Assembly: GCF_027531815.1 (NCBI RefSeq)
Contig: NZ_JAPZSK010000013.1
Location: 1 to 64,000 of the forward strand
Length of the DNA stretch: 64,000 bases
Origin: Gemmatimonas sp.
GTDB taxonomy: Bacteria > Gemmatimonadota > Gemmatimonadetes > Gemmatimonadales > Gemmatimonadaceae
Direction: 5' to 3'
Below are positions 50,023 to 58,203 of the stretch, piece by piece. The notes below the pieces were generated by a model. That model was not told where the DNA came from, searched no databases, and worked only from the letters and a program-made list of their open reading frames with translations. How positions within the stretch are numbered: position 1 is the stretch's first letter; each line of letters opens with the position of its first letter. A program made the translations under genes and the position numbers.

Positions 50023-50395
50023 CGTGCTCGTCGTGATCGTCGCTGGCATCCACGAACACCTGCGCGGTACCGTCGTCGTCGTAGCTCACGGACACCACCC
50101 ACGGACGGCAGCACACCTGGCAGTCCTCGATGTACTGCTGGTTGGCGCCGCCGCCAGGATCGAGCGCGATCTCCACGGACTCACCGCAGTACGGGCAGAA
50201 CACCACCCCCGACGAGTCCGCCGCGCCGTCGCCGGCGGGAAACTCCTCGTCGAGCATGTCGTCGTCATCCGTGTCCTCGTCCGAGTCATCCTCGGCGTCC
50301 TCATCTCCGTATGCCTCGTCGAGGTCGTCCTCCTCCTGCTCCTCGTCAAGCTCGCCGGAGAAGTCGGCATCGTCATCCCAGATCCGTTCGGCCAT
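50015..50395 (-). CDS. CPXCG-type Cys-rich small protein with acidic N-terminus
   Basis: A 126-residue protein. Residues 1-55 are a highly acidic low-complexity tail (Asp/Glu runs). Residues 65-110 match the CPXCG family: FCPYCGESVEIAL then QQYIEDCQVCCRPWVV, with two pairs of Cys that probably bind zinc. The function of the family is unknown. It lies between tolC and the CHAD-CYTH gene in the same operon, with 8 bases to the former and an 8-base overlap with the latter. Confidence 0.88.
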   Translation of the reverse strand: MAERIWDDDADFSGELDEEQEEDDLDEAYGDEDAEDDSDEDTDDDDMLDEEFPAGDGAADSSGVVFCPYCGESVEIALDPGGGANQQYIEDCQVCCRPWVVSVSYDDDGTAQVFVDASDDHDEHDD

Positions 50396-50403
50396 GCTCC
50401 AAT

Positions 50404-51903
50404 CTAGCGCGGATCCGTGATGAGCGTTCGGTCGCCCGTGGCCAGCGCCAACGCCCCGCGCGCGGACGCCACCTTGGCCTCCAGCGCCGCCAGTTTGGTC
50501 GCCTCGTCCAGCACCAGCCGTTCCCGCAGGTTGAGAATCAGCAGGGTGCTTTCACCGTTCTCGAAGCGCACCTGCTCCGCATCGCGCAAGAGGCGCGCGT
50601 TGCGCACATTGGCGGCCTGACGGTCGAGCAGCCGCTGCAGGTTGGCGAGCTCGAAGATGGCGGCCCGCGCGTCGAACTCCACGTCGCGGCGCAGGCGGTC
50701 GCGCTCGAACTCCTGAAACTCGAGCTTGGCGCCGGTGGCGGCAAACTTGCCCGACTCCTTGAGGAAGAGCAGCGGCGTGCTGAACGTGAGCGCGGCCTTG
50801 TAGTTGTTGTCCAGCCGCTCGCGATTGAAGAAGGCGGCGTCGCTTCCACGTTCGGTCAGCCCGGCCAGCTTGGCCTCCGCCAGCGGAATGAGCCCCTGGG
50901 TGGCGAGCAGTCGCTCCGCCTCCGCCTGCTGCACCTTGGCCTGCACCTTGAGCAGGTCGGGGTTGCGCCGGGTGGCCAGCGCCAGCAGGCCATCGAGGCG
51001 CAGCGAGTCGATGCCACCCCGCCCAATGCCGTCAAGCACCGGCTTGGCATTCTCCGGCAACGCCGCGGGGCGACCGGCGTCGTCCCACAGGTACGCCATC
51101 AGGTTGAGCGTGGCCACGTAGAACGAGGCCTCGGTTTCGAAGCGCGTGACCTGACGGCGCTGCAGCTCCAAGAGCGCCTCGACCGTATCGATGGGCGCGC
51201 TTTCGCCGTTGGCCACCCGCTGGCGCACGGCGCGCAGGCGGAAGTCGGCCAGTGCCTCTCCCTCCTGGGCGATGGCGCGCCGTCGCCACATCTCGTACCA
51301 GGTGCCGTAATCCTTGGCCGACGAAAACAGCAGCTTGTTGAGGATGCCGATGCGCTCGGCGTCGCCCGCATCACGCGCGGCCCGTGCCTGCCGCAGCGCC
51401 GTGCGCCGCTCGTCGGTGATGATGCGTTGCCCCAGGGGGAGCGAGATGCCGGCCGAGAAGGTGCCGTTCCCTACCGTACGACGATCGGGGTTGAAGTAGC
51501 GCCCCATGGTGCGGTCGAACGCCAGCGTCACGTCGGCGCCAATGGGCAGCGGCATCTTGAGTTCGGCATCGAAGTACTTGAAGTACTCCGTGCCGGCGTA
51601 GCGCTTCTGATCCCACGAAGCCATGAGCTTGGGGTCGAACGCCCCCCACGCCTGACGCAGCTCGGCCCGGGCCTGCTCCGAGACGAGTCGCGCCTGCTGC
51701 GCCACCGGGTGATTGGCCAGCACGAGGTCTACAAAAGCCGGGAAGGTGAACGGCGTGCCGGATGTATCCACCACGATGCCAATGAGCGCGCTGGTGCGGA
51801 GGCGTGCGCTGTCGGCGGCGGACATGGCCTGAGCGCCCGCTGTGCGGCCGTGCAGCGCCGTTCCCAGCAGCAGCAGGGCTGCCAGTCGCCACGTCGCCGT
51901 CAC
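50404..51903 (-). CDS. TolC-family outer-membrane efflux/secretion channel
   Basis: A 499-residue protein with a signal peptide (MTATWRLAALLLLGTALHG). Two long helical repeats of the TolC fold are visible: AFVDLVLANHPVAQQARLVSE then QARAELRQAWG, and the second half beginning LLALATRRNPDLLKVQAKVQ. It forms the outer-membrane exit duct of a type I secretion or efflux system. Its first four bases overlap the end of the HlyD-type gene (51900-51903). It is the third gene of a run whose first two are the ABC transporter and the adaptor. Confidence 0.9.
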   Translation of the reverse strand: MTATWRLAALLLLGTALHGRTAGAQAMSAADSARLRTSALIGIVVDTSGTPFTFPAFVDLVLANHPVAQQARLVSEQARAELRQAWGAFDPKLMASWDQKRYAGTEYFKYFDAELKMPLPIGADVTLAFDRTMGRYFNPDRRTVGNGTFSAGISLPLGQRIITDERRTALRQARAARDAGDAERIGILNKLLFSSAKDYGTWYEMWRRRAIAQEGEALADFRLRAVRQRVANGESAPIDTVEALLELQRRQVTRFETEASFYVATLNLMAYLWDDAGRPAALPENAKPVLDGIGRGGIDSLRLDGLLALATRRNPDLLKVQAKVQQAEAERLLATQGLIPLAEAKLAGLTERGSDAAFFNRERLDNNYKAALTFSTPLLFLKESGKFAATGAKLEFQEFERDRLRRDVEFDARAAIFELANLQRLLDRQAANVRNARLLRDAEQVRFENGESTLLILNLRERLVLDEATKLAALEAKVASARGALALATGDRTLITDPR

Positions 51904-53246
51904 TTCTTGCCTCCGCCGTCCTTGCCCTTGCCGCCCGCCACTTCATCGCCGGACAGCGCGTCGCCGGGCTTGATCGACAGCGGGAAGCCGTTCAGCTGAC
52001 GCCACAACTCCCACCCCACGGTCACGTTGTCGAGCATCGCCCAACCTTCGGCACCGGTACCCAGCCGCAACTGGGCGGGCCAGTCTTCATCGTGTGTGGT
52101 GTCGGGTACCAGCAGCACGCGGAAGCGACCGTCGGCGCTCGGGAACTGGTCGATGACCGCCACCTGCGCGCCGAAGGTCCCCACCGCCACCTGCGGCCAC
52201 CCCGAGATCTGCAGCGCGGGCCACCCATCGAAGAACACGCGCACATGGCGCCCCGGCTTGAGCAGCGCCACGTCCATTGGCTTCACGTACAGCTCCACGG
52301 CCTTGCGGGGGCGCGCCGGCTGGATGCTCACGATCGGCTCACCCGCCTTCACGATTTCCCCCTGGCCGGCGCGCGTGGCCCGCACCACGTACCCATCCTG
52401 CGGGGCCTCGATCATGTAAAACGAGTTGCGCAGGGTGAGCGACCCCACCTTGTCCTTGAGCTTCGCCACATCGGAGCGCCCCTCGCTCACCTCGGCGAGC
52501 GTGGCCGCGCGGTCGGAGCGCGACTTCGCGATCTTCTCGCCGTACTCGGCGGGAATGCTCTGCAGGTCCGTCTGCGTGATGGCCAGCATCTGCTGCTTCT
52601 CCACCAGCTTCGCCGCCGCCGACTGCACGCGAATCTGGAAGGTCTGCAGGTCGTTCACCGAGACGAGTCCCAGCGAGTCGCGAAACAGGCGCTCACGGCG
52701 ACGCAGCTGATCGCGCGCCACCGAATCCTCGAGCGTGGCCTGCCGCACCTCGGCCTGGTACTGCAGCACCTTGTTGGCGGTCTGCTGCAGCTTGAAATCA
52801 CGCTGCTGCTCGAGCTGCACGATCTGCTGCGCCAGTGCGGCGGCCTTGTTGAGCTTCTCGCTGATCGCGCTCTCCTTGGCCGTCTGCTGCTGTTGCGTGA
52901 GGGGCAGGACGCTCGGGTTGAGGTACTCTTCCTTGATCTCGGAGATCCGGACGATCGAGTCCCCCTTCTTCACGAATTGGCCTTCGGACACGAACCATGC
53001 TTCGATGCGCCCGTCGATGCGCGATTGCAGCTGCTGGGGCCGATCGGCCGGACTGAGCGCCGTGACGTTGCCGTTGCCCTGCACGTTCTGCTGCCAGGGC
53101 AGGAACATGATGGCCACGAGCACCAGCAGAATGCCGATCAGCCAGCGGGAGACCACGCGGCCGCTGTCCGCCGCGCCAAGCAGGGTCGTGGTCTCGAGGG
53201 GCAGCGCCTTGAGTTCGCGCTCGATGTTGATGTCGGAGGAGGCCAT
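51900..53246 (-). CDS. HlyD-family membrane-fusion adaptor
   Basis: A 448-residue adaptor. One N-terminal transmembrane helix (WLIGILLVLVAIMFLPWQ) is followed by a lipoyl-type half-motif (IDGRIEAWFVSEGQFVKKGD), a long helical hairpin (residues about 90-260, Gln- and Leu-rich coiled coil), the second lipoyl half and a beta-barrel (VVRATRAGQGEIVKAGEP, VELYVKPMDVALLKPG). It links the inner-membrane ABC exporter to the TolC channel. Three bases separate it from the ABC gene. Confidence 0.92.
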   Translation of the reverse strand: MASSDINIERELKALPLETTTLLGAADSGRVVSRWLIGILLVLVAIMFLPWQQNVQGNGNVTALSPADRPQQLQSRIDGRIEAWFVSEGQFVKKGDSIVRISEIKEEYLNPSVLPLTQQQQTAKESAISEKLNKAAALAQQIVQLEQQRDFKLQQTANKVLQYQAEVRQATLEDSVARDQLRRRERLFRDSLGLVSVNDLQTFQIRVQSAAAKLVEKQQMLAITQTDLQSIPAEYGEKIAKSRSDRAATLAEVSEGRSDVAKLKDKVGSLTLRNSFYMIEAPQDGYVVRATRAGQGEIVKAGEPIVSIQPARPRKAVELYVKPMDVALLKPGRHVRVFFDGWPALQISGWPQVAVGTFGAQVAVIDQFPSADGRFRVLLVPDTTHDEDWPAQLRLGTGAEGWAMLDNVTVGWELWRQLNGFPLSIKPGDALSGDEVAGGKGKDGGGKK

Positions 53247-53249
53247 GAA

Positions 53250-55481
53250 TCAGGCTCCGTTCGCGGCAGAGGATTCGTTCACGTACTCATGCAGGAGGCT
53301 GCGGCAGAGCGGATCGCTGCGAAGCTGCTGGAACGTGCCCTCACGCAGCACCTTGCCGTCGTGCACCACCAGCACCCGGTCGAAGGCTGACAGCAGCTGG
53401 GGATCATGGGACACGGTAATGACCGTCCAGTGCCGCTCCCGATTGGTGAGTAGCCGGATAATGAGCGACCGCGACGACGCGTCGAGGTTCTGGAAGAAGT
53501 CGTCGAGCACGACGAGCCGTGGCCGCCCCGCGATGCCCTGCGCCACCAGCAGTTTGTTGGCCAGGTGGGCCGGCAGGTTGCGGGCACCGTTGGTCAGCTC
53601 CGTCTGGATCCCCTGCGGCAAATGCTGGATCTCGTCGGTCAGCTGCAGAGCGTCGAGCGCCTCGCGCACGTCGAGCGGCGTGATGTGCGCACGACCCACG
53701 CTGATGTTTTCTTCGATGGTGCCATCGAACAGGTCACCCCAGGAGAGCATCTGACCAATGCGCGCGCGCAGCGCCGGCCGGTCGAGATCGCGCAGGGTAA
53801 TGCCGTCGAAGCGGATGGTGCCGTCGTAATCGTCGATGAGCCCGGCCAGCAGCTTCACCAGCGTGCTGCGGCCCGAGCCATCCACGCCCATGATGGCTAC
53901 CCGCTCCCCCGGCGCGATACGCACCGACACGCCATCCACCGAAGGCGACTTGGCACCCGGATAGCGGTAGCGCAGGTCGCGCGTCTCGATGGCCACTCCC
54001 GTGCCGGGCGCGTGAGTGGGGGCCAGGCCGCCGCGCGCCTCGAGCGGCAGATCGGCCACATGCCCCGACTTGTCCACCGACGTGAGCACGTCGTACACGG
54101 TGGACAGGCTCGTCATGAGCTTCTCCACTCCCACCAGCACTGTCACGATCACCACTTCGGCGGCCACGAATTGCCCGAGCAGCAGGCGATTCGTCTGCAC
54201 CAGCGTGGCCCCGATGATGAGCACGGCCGCCGTGATGAACGTCTTGAAGCCGATCAGTGCGATCGTCTGCTTCACCAGCACCGCGAAGTGCTTCTTGCGG
54301 TACTTGATGTACCCCGTGATGACATCGTCCATGCGCTCCACCGGCAACGTGGAGTCGCCGGCATACTTGAAGGCATGGAAGGCGCGTGCGATCTCCTCCA
54401 GCCAATGCACCGCCTTGTACTTGTACTTCGACTCCACGATGGAGGTGGCCAACCCCTCCGGTCCGGTCAGGCGGATGATCATGTACAGGATGAAGATCAC
54501 CACCACCGCGAAGAGCGAGAACCACGGACTGTACACCGTGAGCAGGATGAGCCCGAACAGCACGGTGAGCAGCGCGGTGGGCACATCGATGAGCAGCTTC
54601 TGCATGCCCTTCTGGATGGCCACCGCCTCGAACAGGCGGTTCATCTGCTCCGGCAGGTTCTGCTCGAGCGACGAGGCGTACTTCATGCGCGGCACGCGAA
54701 AGGCGAATTCCAGCGCCATGCGCGCGAAGATGCGCTGCTGGATGCGCTCGACGACCTTGAGAATGCCGATCTGCAGCACACCGGCCATGATCGTGCCAAG
54801 AATGACGAACGAGATGAGCACGACGACGGGCTGCAGGAACAGGCGCCCCTGCACCAGCTGCACGATGCCACCCACCGCCAGCGGCAGGATCAGGCTCAGG
54901 CCACCCGCCAGCGTGGCATAGAAGAACACCGTGGTGATTTCGCGCTTCTCACGCGCCAGCAGCGCGAAGGTGCGGTCGATCGGTGAAAGATGTTCGGCCT
55001 CGTGTGCGCCGTGCCCCTCGAGCGGGCTGTGCGGTGCGCCGTCTCCCTGAATGGCCACCGGTGACCGGAGCGCCATGGGAGCCAGCGCCGGTACGGCACC
55101 CGTGTGCCCCAACCGGCGCACGACCGCGTCGGCCAGCTGGGGCGTATCGGCATCGATGCGCTGCTCGGTGCCATCCGGCTTCACCAGCCAGGCGCGCGCA
55201 CGCCCCTCCTCGTCACGATCCAGAACGATGGCGTCACTGCCATCGCGACTGAGCAACACCAGCGGCAGTTGCCCCTCCGCAATGGCGGTGCGTATCTCCT
55301 CGAGGCTCAGCGTGCGGTCGAGGAACCCGATGTCCACAGCGCCGCCAATGGAGCGGATACGCCCGGGGAGCGGGTCCTGTTGCGAGATCTGGCGCGTCAG
55401 CGCACGCCAGCGGGCTTGCTCGACGTCGAGGCCGAGCGACTCGGAGATGCGTTGGTTGACGCGGGTTGCCTGTGCCGACAT
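53250..55481 (-). CDS. Type I secretion ABC transporter with non-canonical nucleotide-binding domain
   Basis: A 743-residue half-transporter. Residues 1-165 are a cytoplasmic domain without any Cys, so it is not an active C39 leader peptidase. Residues 180-450 hold six membrane helices. The ATPase domain (495-740) has a degenerate Walker A (GVDGSGRST, Lys replaced by Arg 538), no LSGGQ but LTNGARNLPAHLANKLLVAQ at its place, Walker B LVVLDD with Asp 661 in place of the catalytic Glu, and a retained H-loop (SHDPQ, His 692). Some Bacteroidota-type exporters also have an unusual signature, so it may still work with altered chemistry. No obvious substrate is next to it. Confidence 0.88.
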   Translation of the reverse strand: MSAQATRVNQRISESLGLDVEQARWRALTRQISQQDPLPGRIRSIGGAVDIGFLDRTLSLEEIRTAIAEGQLPLVLLSRDGSDAIVLDRDEEGRARAWLVKPDGTEQRIDADTPQLADAVVRRLGHTGAVPALAPMALRSPVAIQGDGAPHSPLEGHGAHEAEHLSPIDRTFALLAREKREITTVFFYATLAGGLSLILPLAVGGIVQLVQGRLFLQPVVVLISFVILGTIMAGVLQIGILKVVERIQQRIFARMALEFAFRVPRMKYASSLEQNLPEQMNRLFEAVAIQKGMQKLLIDVPTALLTVLFGLILLTVYSPWFSLFAVVVIFILYMIIRLTGPEGLATSIVESKYKYKAVHWLEEIARAFHAFKYAGDSTLPVERMDDVITGYIKYRKKHFAVLVKQTIALIGFKTFITAAVLIIGATLVQTNRLLLGQFVAAEVVIVTVLVGVEKLMTSLSTVYDVLTSVDKSGHVADLPLEARGGLAPTHAPGTGVAIETRDLRYRYPGAKSPSVDGVSVRIAPGERVAIMGVDGSGRSTLVKLLAGLIDDYDGTIRFDGITLRDLDRPALRARIGQMLSWGDLFDGTIEENISVGRAHITPLDVREALDALQLTDEIQHLPQGIQTELTNGARNLPAHLANKLLVAQGIAGRPRLVVLDDFFQNLDASSRSLIIRLLTNRERHWTVITVSHDPQLLSAFDRVLVVHDGKVLREGTFQQLRSDPLCRSLLHEYVNESSAANGA

Positions 55482-55595
55482 GCTCGCAATTCAAGGGACT
55501 GAGGAAGGGCGGAGCACGAACGCGGAGGCGCGTTGTGCCTGCCTGCCCACCCGCGGGAAAACGTGCGGGCGGGACGGGCGTTGTCCAGCAGTTCG

Positions 55596-56030
55596 TCAGT
55601 TGTGCGTGGGCGGCGCGCGCGGCGGGGCCGCGAATCGCCCCGTGACACGACCCGCAAGGGCGCCGCGCCGCAGCCATGGCGCACGCGCACGATACAACGC
55701 CACCGGGGCAGGAATGATCCCCGTCCCCCCCGATACGTTGAGTAGGCCGCCGGCGTCCCGCTGGTGGCGGCGGCTGCTGCTGCGGTGCCACGAGCGCGAC
55801 TGGCGGTGCACGGCCGGCTCACTCCCCGACAGCTGCGAGGCGCCGGGAAGCGCCGGGCGCAGTGAGGGCGCGTCCACCGCATTCGGCGCGGCGACTGGCG
55901 CGACCGCATGACGCGCGACCACGGCCTCCACGATCGGCGCACGCGGCGCGATCGCATGGGCAACGCCGGCCGGTGCTCCGCAGAGGAGCGCCAACCAGAG
56001 CCAGAGCGTGGACACGAGGCGGAAAGGCAT
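55596..56030 (-). CDS. Small secreted protein at the head of the secretion operon
   Basis: A 144-residue protein with a signal peptide (MPFRLVSTLWLWLALLCGA, cleavage near VAHA). The mature part is Ala/Val-rich, then has a His/Arg/Ser cluster, and ends GGLLNVSGGTGIIPAPVALY and a Pro-rich tail. I recognise no family. It is 114 bases upstream of the ABC gene on the same strand and could be a substrate or accessory, though type I substrates usually lack Sec signals. Confidence 0.5.
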   Translation of the reverse strand: MPFRLVSTLWLWLALLCGAPAGVAHAIAPRAPIVEAVVARHAVAPVAAPNAVDAPSLRPALPGASQLSGSEPAVHRQSRSWHRSSSRRHQRDAGGLLNVSGGTGIIPAPVALYRARAPWLRRGALAGRVTGRFAAPPRAPPTHN

Positions 56031-56137
56031 AGCTCAGAAGAATGTCGATTCCCTCGGTCGGGATTCAAGGGACGCTCTCGGAAACTTTCGGGAGCCCGAC
56101 CGTGACACCTCTGCGCCCCTTCGGCGTATAGGCAGGT

Positions 56138-56866
56138 ATGCGCCTCCATCACCTCATGCTTGCCGCCGCCGTCCTCGTCAGTGGACGGGCCGCCGCCCAG
56201 GATAGTCCGCGCCCCCGCGCCAACGATGAGCGAGTCTCGTCGGGCCTCGGAGCAGTCGGCCTCCATTTTCAAGTCACCGAACCCAAGGGTGAATTCGCCG
56301 CCAATACCAACAACGGCTTCGGGCTGGGCGGATACGTCATCCGCGCGCTCGACCCCAACAAGATCCTCAACCTGCGCGCGGACTTCTCCTTCGTCTCCTA
56401 CGCCAACAGTCGCCGGCGTATTCCGCTGGCAGGAACCGGGGGGCTCGTGCAGCTCGACCTGCGCACGTCCAGCAACATCGTGTCGGTCGTGGCCGGCCCG
56501 CAGCTGCTCGGGCCAACGGGCGCCTTTACGCCCTACGCGACGGCGCTCGGTGGCTTCTCGGTCTTCTGGACCGAGAGCAATGTCGAAGGGTCACAGAACG
56601 TCAACTCGCCTTTCGCTCGCACCACGAACGCCAGTGATGCCGTCTGGGCCTATGGTGGGGCGGTGGGCAGCTACGTGCGCGTTACCGGCGGCAACTTCCC
56701 CGTCCGCCTCGACCTCGGGGCCCGCTTTCTCCGCCATGACGACGCGCGCTACCTGACCTCCGATCGCGTCCGGCAGGCCTTCGAGAACGACGCGACGCCG
56801 GTGCCCGTTCGCGGGCGTGCCGACTTCATTACCAACGACCTCGGCGCCAACATCATCGCGTTCTGA
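56138..56866 (+). CDS. Outer-membrane beta-barrel protein
   Basis: A 242-residue protein from ATG 56138 with a signal peptide (MRLHHLMLAAAVLVSGRAAA). The mature part shows eight or so alternating strands (GLGAVGLHFQVTEPKGEFAA, LNLRADFSFVSYA, GLVQLDLRTSS, YATALGGFSVFW) and ends with Phe (NIIAF), the signal for outer-membrane assembly. It resembles OmpW/OmpA-like small barrels in layout, without an assignable family. Divergent from the secretion operon. Confidence 0.75.
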   Translation: MRLHHLMLAAAVLVSGRAAAQDSPRPRANDERVSSGLGAVGLHFQVTEPKGEFAANTNNGFGLGGYVIRALDPNKILNLRADFSFVSYANSRRRIPLAGTGGLVQLDLRTSSNIVSVVAGPQLLGPTGAFTPYATALGGFSVFWTESNVEGSQNVNSPFARTTNASDAVWAYGGAVGSYVRVTGGNFPVRLDLGARFLRHDDARYLTSDRVRQAFENDATPVPVRGRADFITNDLGANIIAF

Positions 56867-56875
56867 GCCACCGGC

Positions 56876-56902
56876 GCGGCGGCCGCGGCGGCCGCGGCGG
56901 CC
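56876..56902. repeat. 9-bp tandem repeat between convergent genes
   Basis: Three exact copies of GCGGCGGCC, at 56876-56884, 56885-56893 and 56894-56902. The tract is self-complementary and could act as a weak terminator for the converging genes. Confidence 0.7.
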
Positions 56903-56929
56903 GGGGTGCCGCGCTCGAACGCCCGGCCG

Positions 56930-57397
56930 TCAATCGTCCAGCGGCCGACGTCGCTGTCGCTTGGTTTCCGCGCGCTGCCGCTTCGTGCTCAGCCGCTCCT
57001 GCACCGAGCCAAAGGTGGGCTTGGTGGCCTTGCGCGCGCGCGGCACCACCAGCGCCCGCGCCACGAGTTGACGCAGTCGATCGAGGGCTGCTCGGCGATT
57101 CTGCAGCTGGCTGCGATACTCCCCGGCCACGATGCGCAGCGCCCCGTCGCCATCCAGACGGGACGCCAGCTTCTCCAGCACTCGCTCCCGCTGCTCGGCG
57201 CGCAACGCCCGGGTGGAGCGCACGTTCCACTGCAGCACCACGCGAGTGGCACTGCGGTTCACATGCTGTCCCCCCGGGCCACCGCCGGCGATCGCCGACA
57301 GCTGCAGCTCGGCCACGGGAATGTGTACCCCCGGCGCCACCGTCACGCCGTCCAGCTCCTCGCCACGCGGCGGTCGTGAACTGTCGGCGTCGCTCAT
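56930..57397 (-). CDS. arfB: ArfB-type peptidyl-tRNA hydrolase / release factor-like protein
   Basis: A 155-residue protein with the GGQ catalytic motif in GGGPGGQHVNRSATRV. It resembles domain 3 of release factors and the rescue factor ArfB (YaeJ), which frees ribosomes stalled at mRNA ends. The basic C-terminus (KATKPTFGSVQ, KRQRAETKRQRRR) is the tail that enters the empty mRNA channel. The start ATG 57397 overlaps the stop of the methyltransferase (ATGA). Confidence 0.9.
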   Translation of the reverse strand: MSDADSSRPPRGEELDGVTVAPGVHIPVAELQLSAIAGGGPGGQHVNRSATRVVLQWNVRSTRALRAEQRERVLEKLASRLDGDGALRIVAGEYRSQLQNRRAALDRLRQLVARALVVPRARKATKPTFGSVQERLSTKRQRAETKRQRRRPLDD

Positions 57398-58203
57398 GGC
57401 GATCGGCACGGCGAGCGCCGAAGCGACGCCGAAACCGCGGCCGGTGTGGGGCGCTGTGCTGGCGTCGGCGCGACATAGATCGCCACGTACTCTTCCGGAC
57501 CCGTCTCGCGCCGCGACAGCCGCCGGTACCCCACGCGCGACAGCTCGCAGTCGAGCAGCGACGGTGGCGTGCCGTGTCCATAGGTGGGGCGATCGAGGTC
57601 GAGAATCACCAGGCGTCCTCCCGGCTTCATTGACGAGGCAAGATTCCACAGCAGGGCAAACGGCTGGGAAATCTCGTGGTACATGTGAATCATGAGCGCG
57701 ACATCCACGCTGGCAGCCGGAAGCCGCGGATCGTGCGCCTCTCCCAGCACCACGCGCACGTTGGAGAGCCCGTCGCGCACGACGCGCCGCTGCAGCAGGG
57801 CCAGATATTCGGGCATGATATCCTGTCCGAATACCACACCGTCGCTCCCCACCAGGGGGGACAGCCGGGCCACGTAGTAGCCGTCGCCGGCGCCGATGTC
57901 CGCCACCGCCTGCCCGCGGGTGATCCGTGCCAGCTTCACCACCGTGTCGAACTCTCCCGCGTTGTCGCGGTCATCCTCGGCGGTCCAGCGCGGCGCTACG
58001 ATGTCGGCCACCTCTCTCGCCGGAGGCGGGAAGTCCGCCGCCTGGGCACCAGCCTGGGCGGCGGGGGTGACGGTATCCGAACCCACGGCCACGCCTGGCG
58101 TGCCGTTCCCCAGCACCACGCGCTCCCCTGCCGGGCGGCACGCCGCCACCAAGGTTGTCCCCAGCCACAGGACGGTCCACAGCTCGTGTCGCCGTGTCAT
58201 CAT
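57394..58203 (-). CDS. SAM-dependent methyltransferase with lipoprotein-type signal
   Basis: A 269-residue protein. The N-terminus carries a signal peptide ending in a lipobox (LVAAC, Cys 22), so the enzyme is predicted to be a lipoprotein outside the cytoplasm. The methyltransferase core follows: AVADIGAGDGYYVARLSPLV (SAM motif I), VVFGQDIMPEYLALL, ASVDVALMIHMYHEI and MKPGGRLVILDLDRP. Such enzymes with export signals are annotated in several phyla, but SAM is cytoplasmic, so location or activity needs explanation. Its gene overlaps the CNNM stop and the ArfB start. Confidence 0.85.
   Translation of the reverse strand: MMTRRHELWTVLWLGTTLVAACRPAGERVVLGNGTPGVAVGSDTVTPAAQAGAQAADFPPPAREVADIVAPRWTAEDDRDNAGEFDTVVKLARITRGQAVADIGAGDGYYVARLSPLVGSDGVVFGQDIMPEYLALLQRRVVRDGLSNVRVVLGEAHDPRLPAASVDVALMIHMYHEISQPFALLWNLASSMKPGGRLVILDLDRPTYGHGTPPSLLDCELSRVGYRRLSRRETGPEEYVAIYVAPTPAQRPTPAAVSASLRRSPCRSP

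Noticed and set aside
55596-56030. RTX or double-glycine export signal in the small secreted protein
   Set aside because: No GGxGxD repeats and no GG-type leader can be seen. The N-terminus is a Sec signal.
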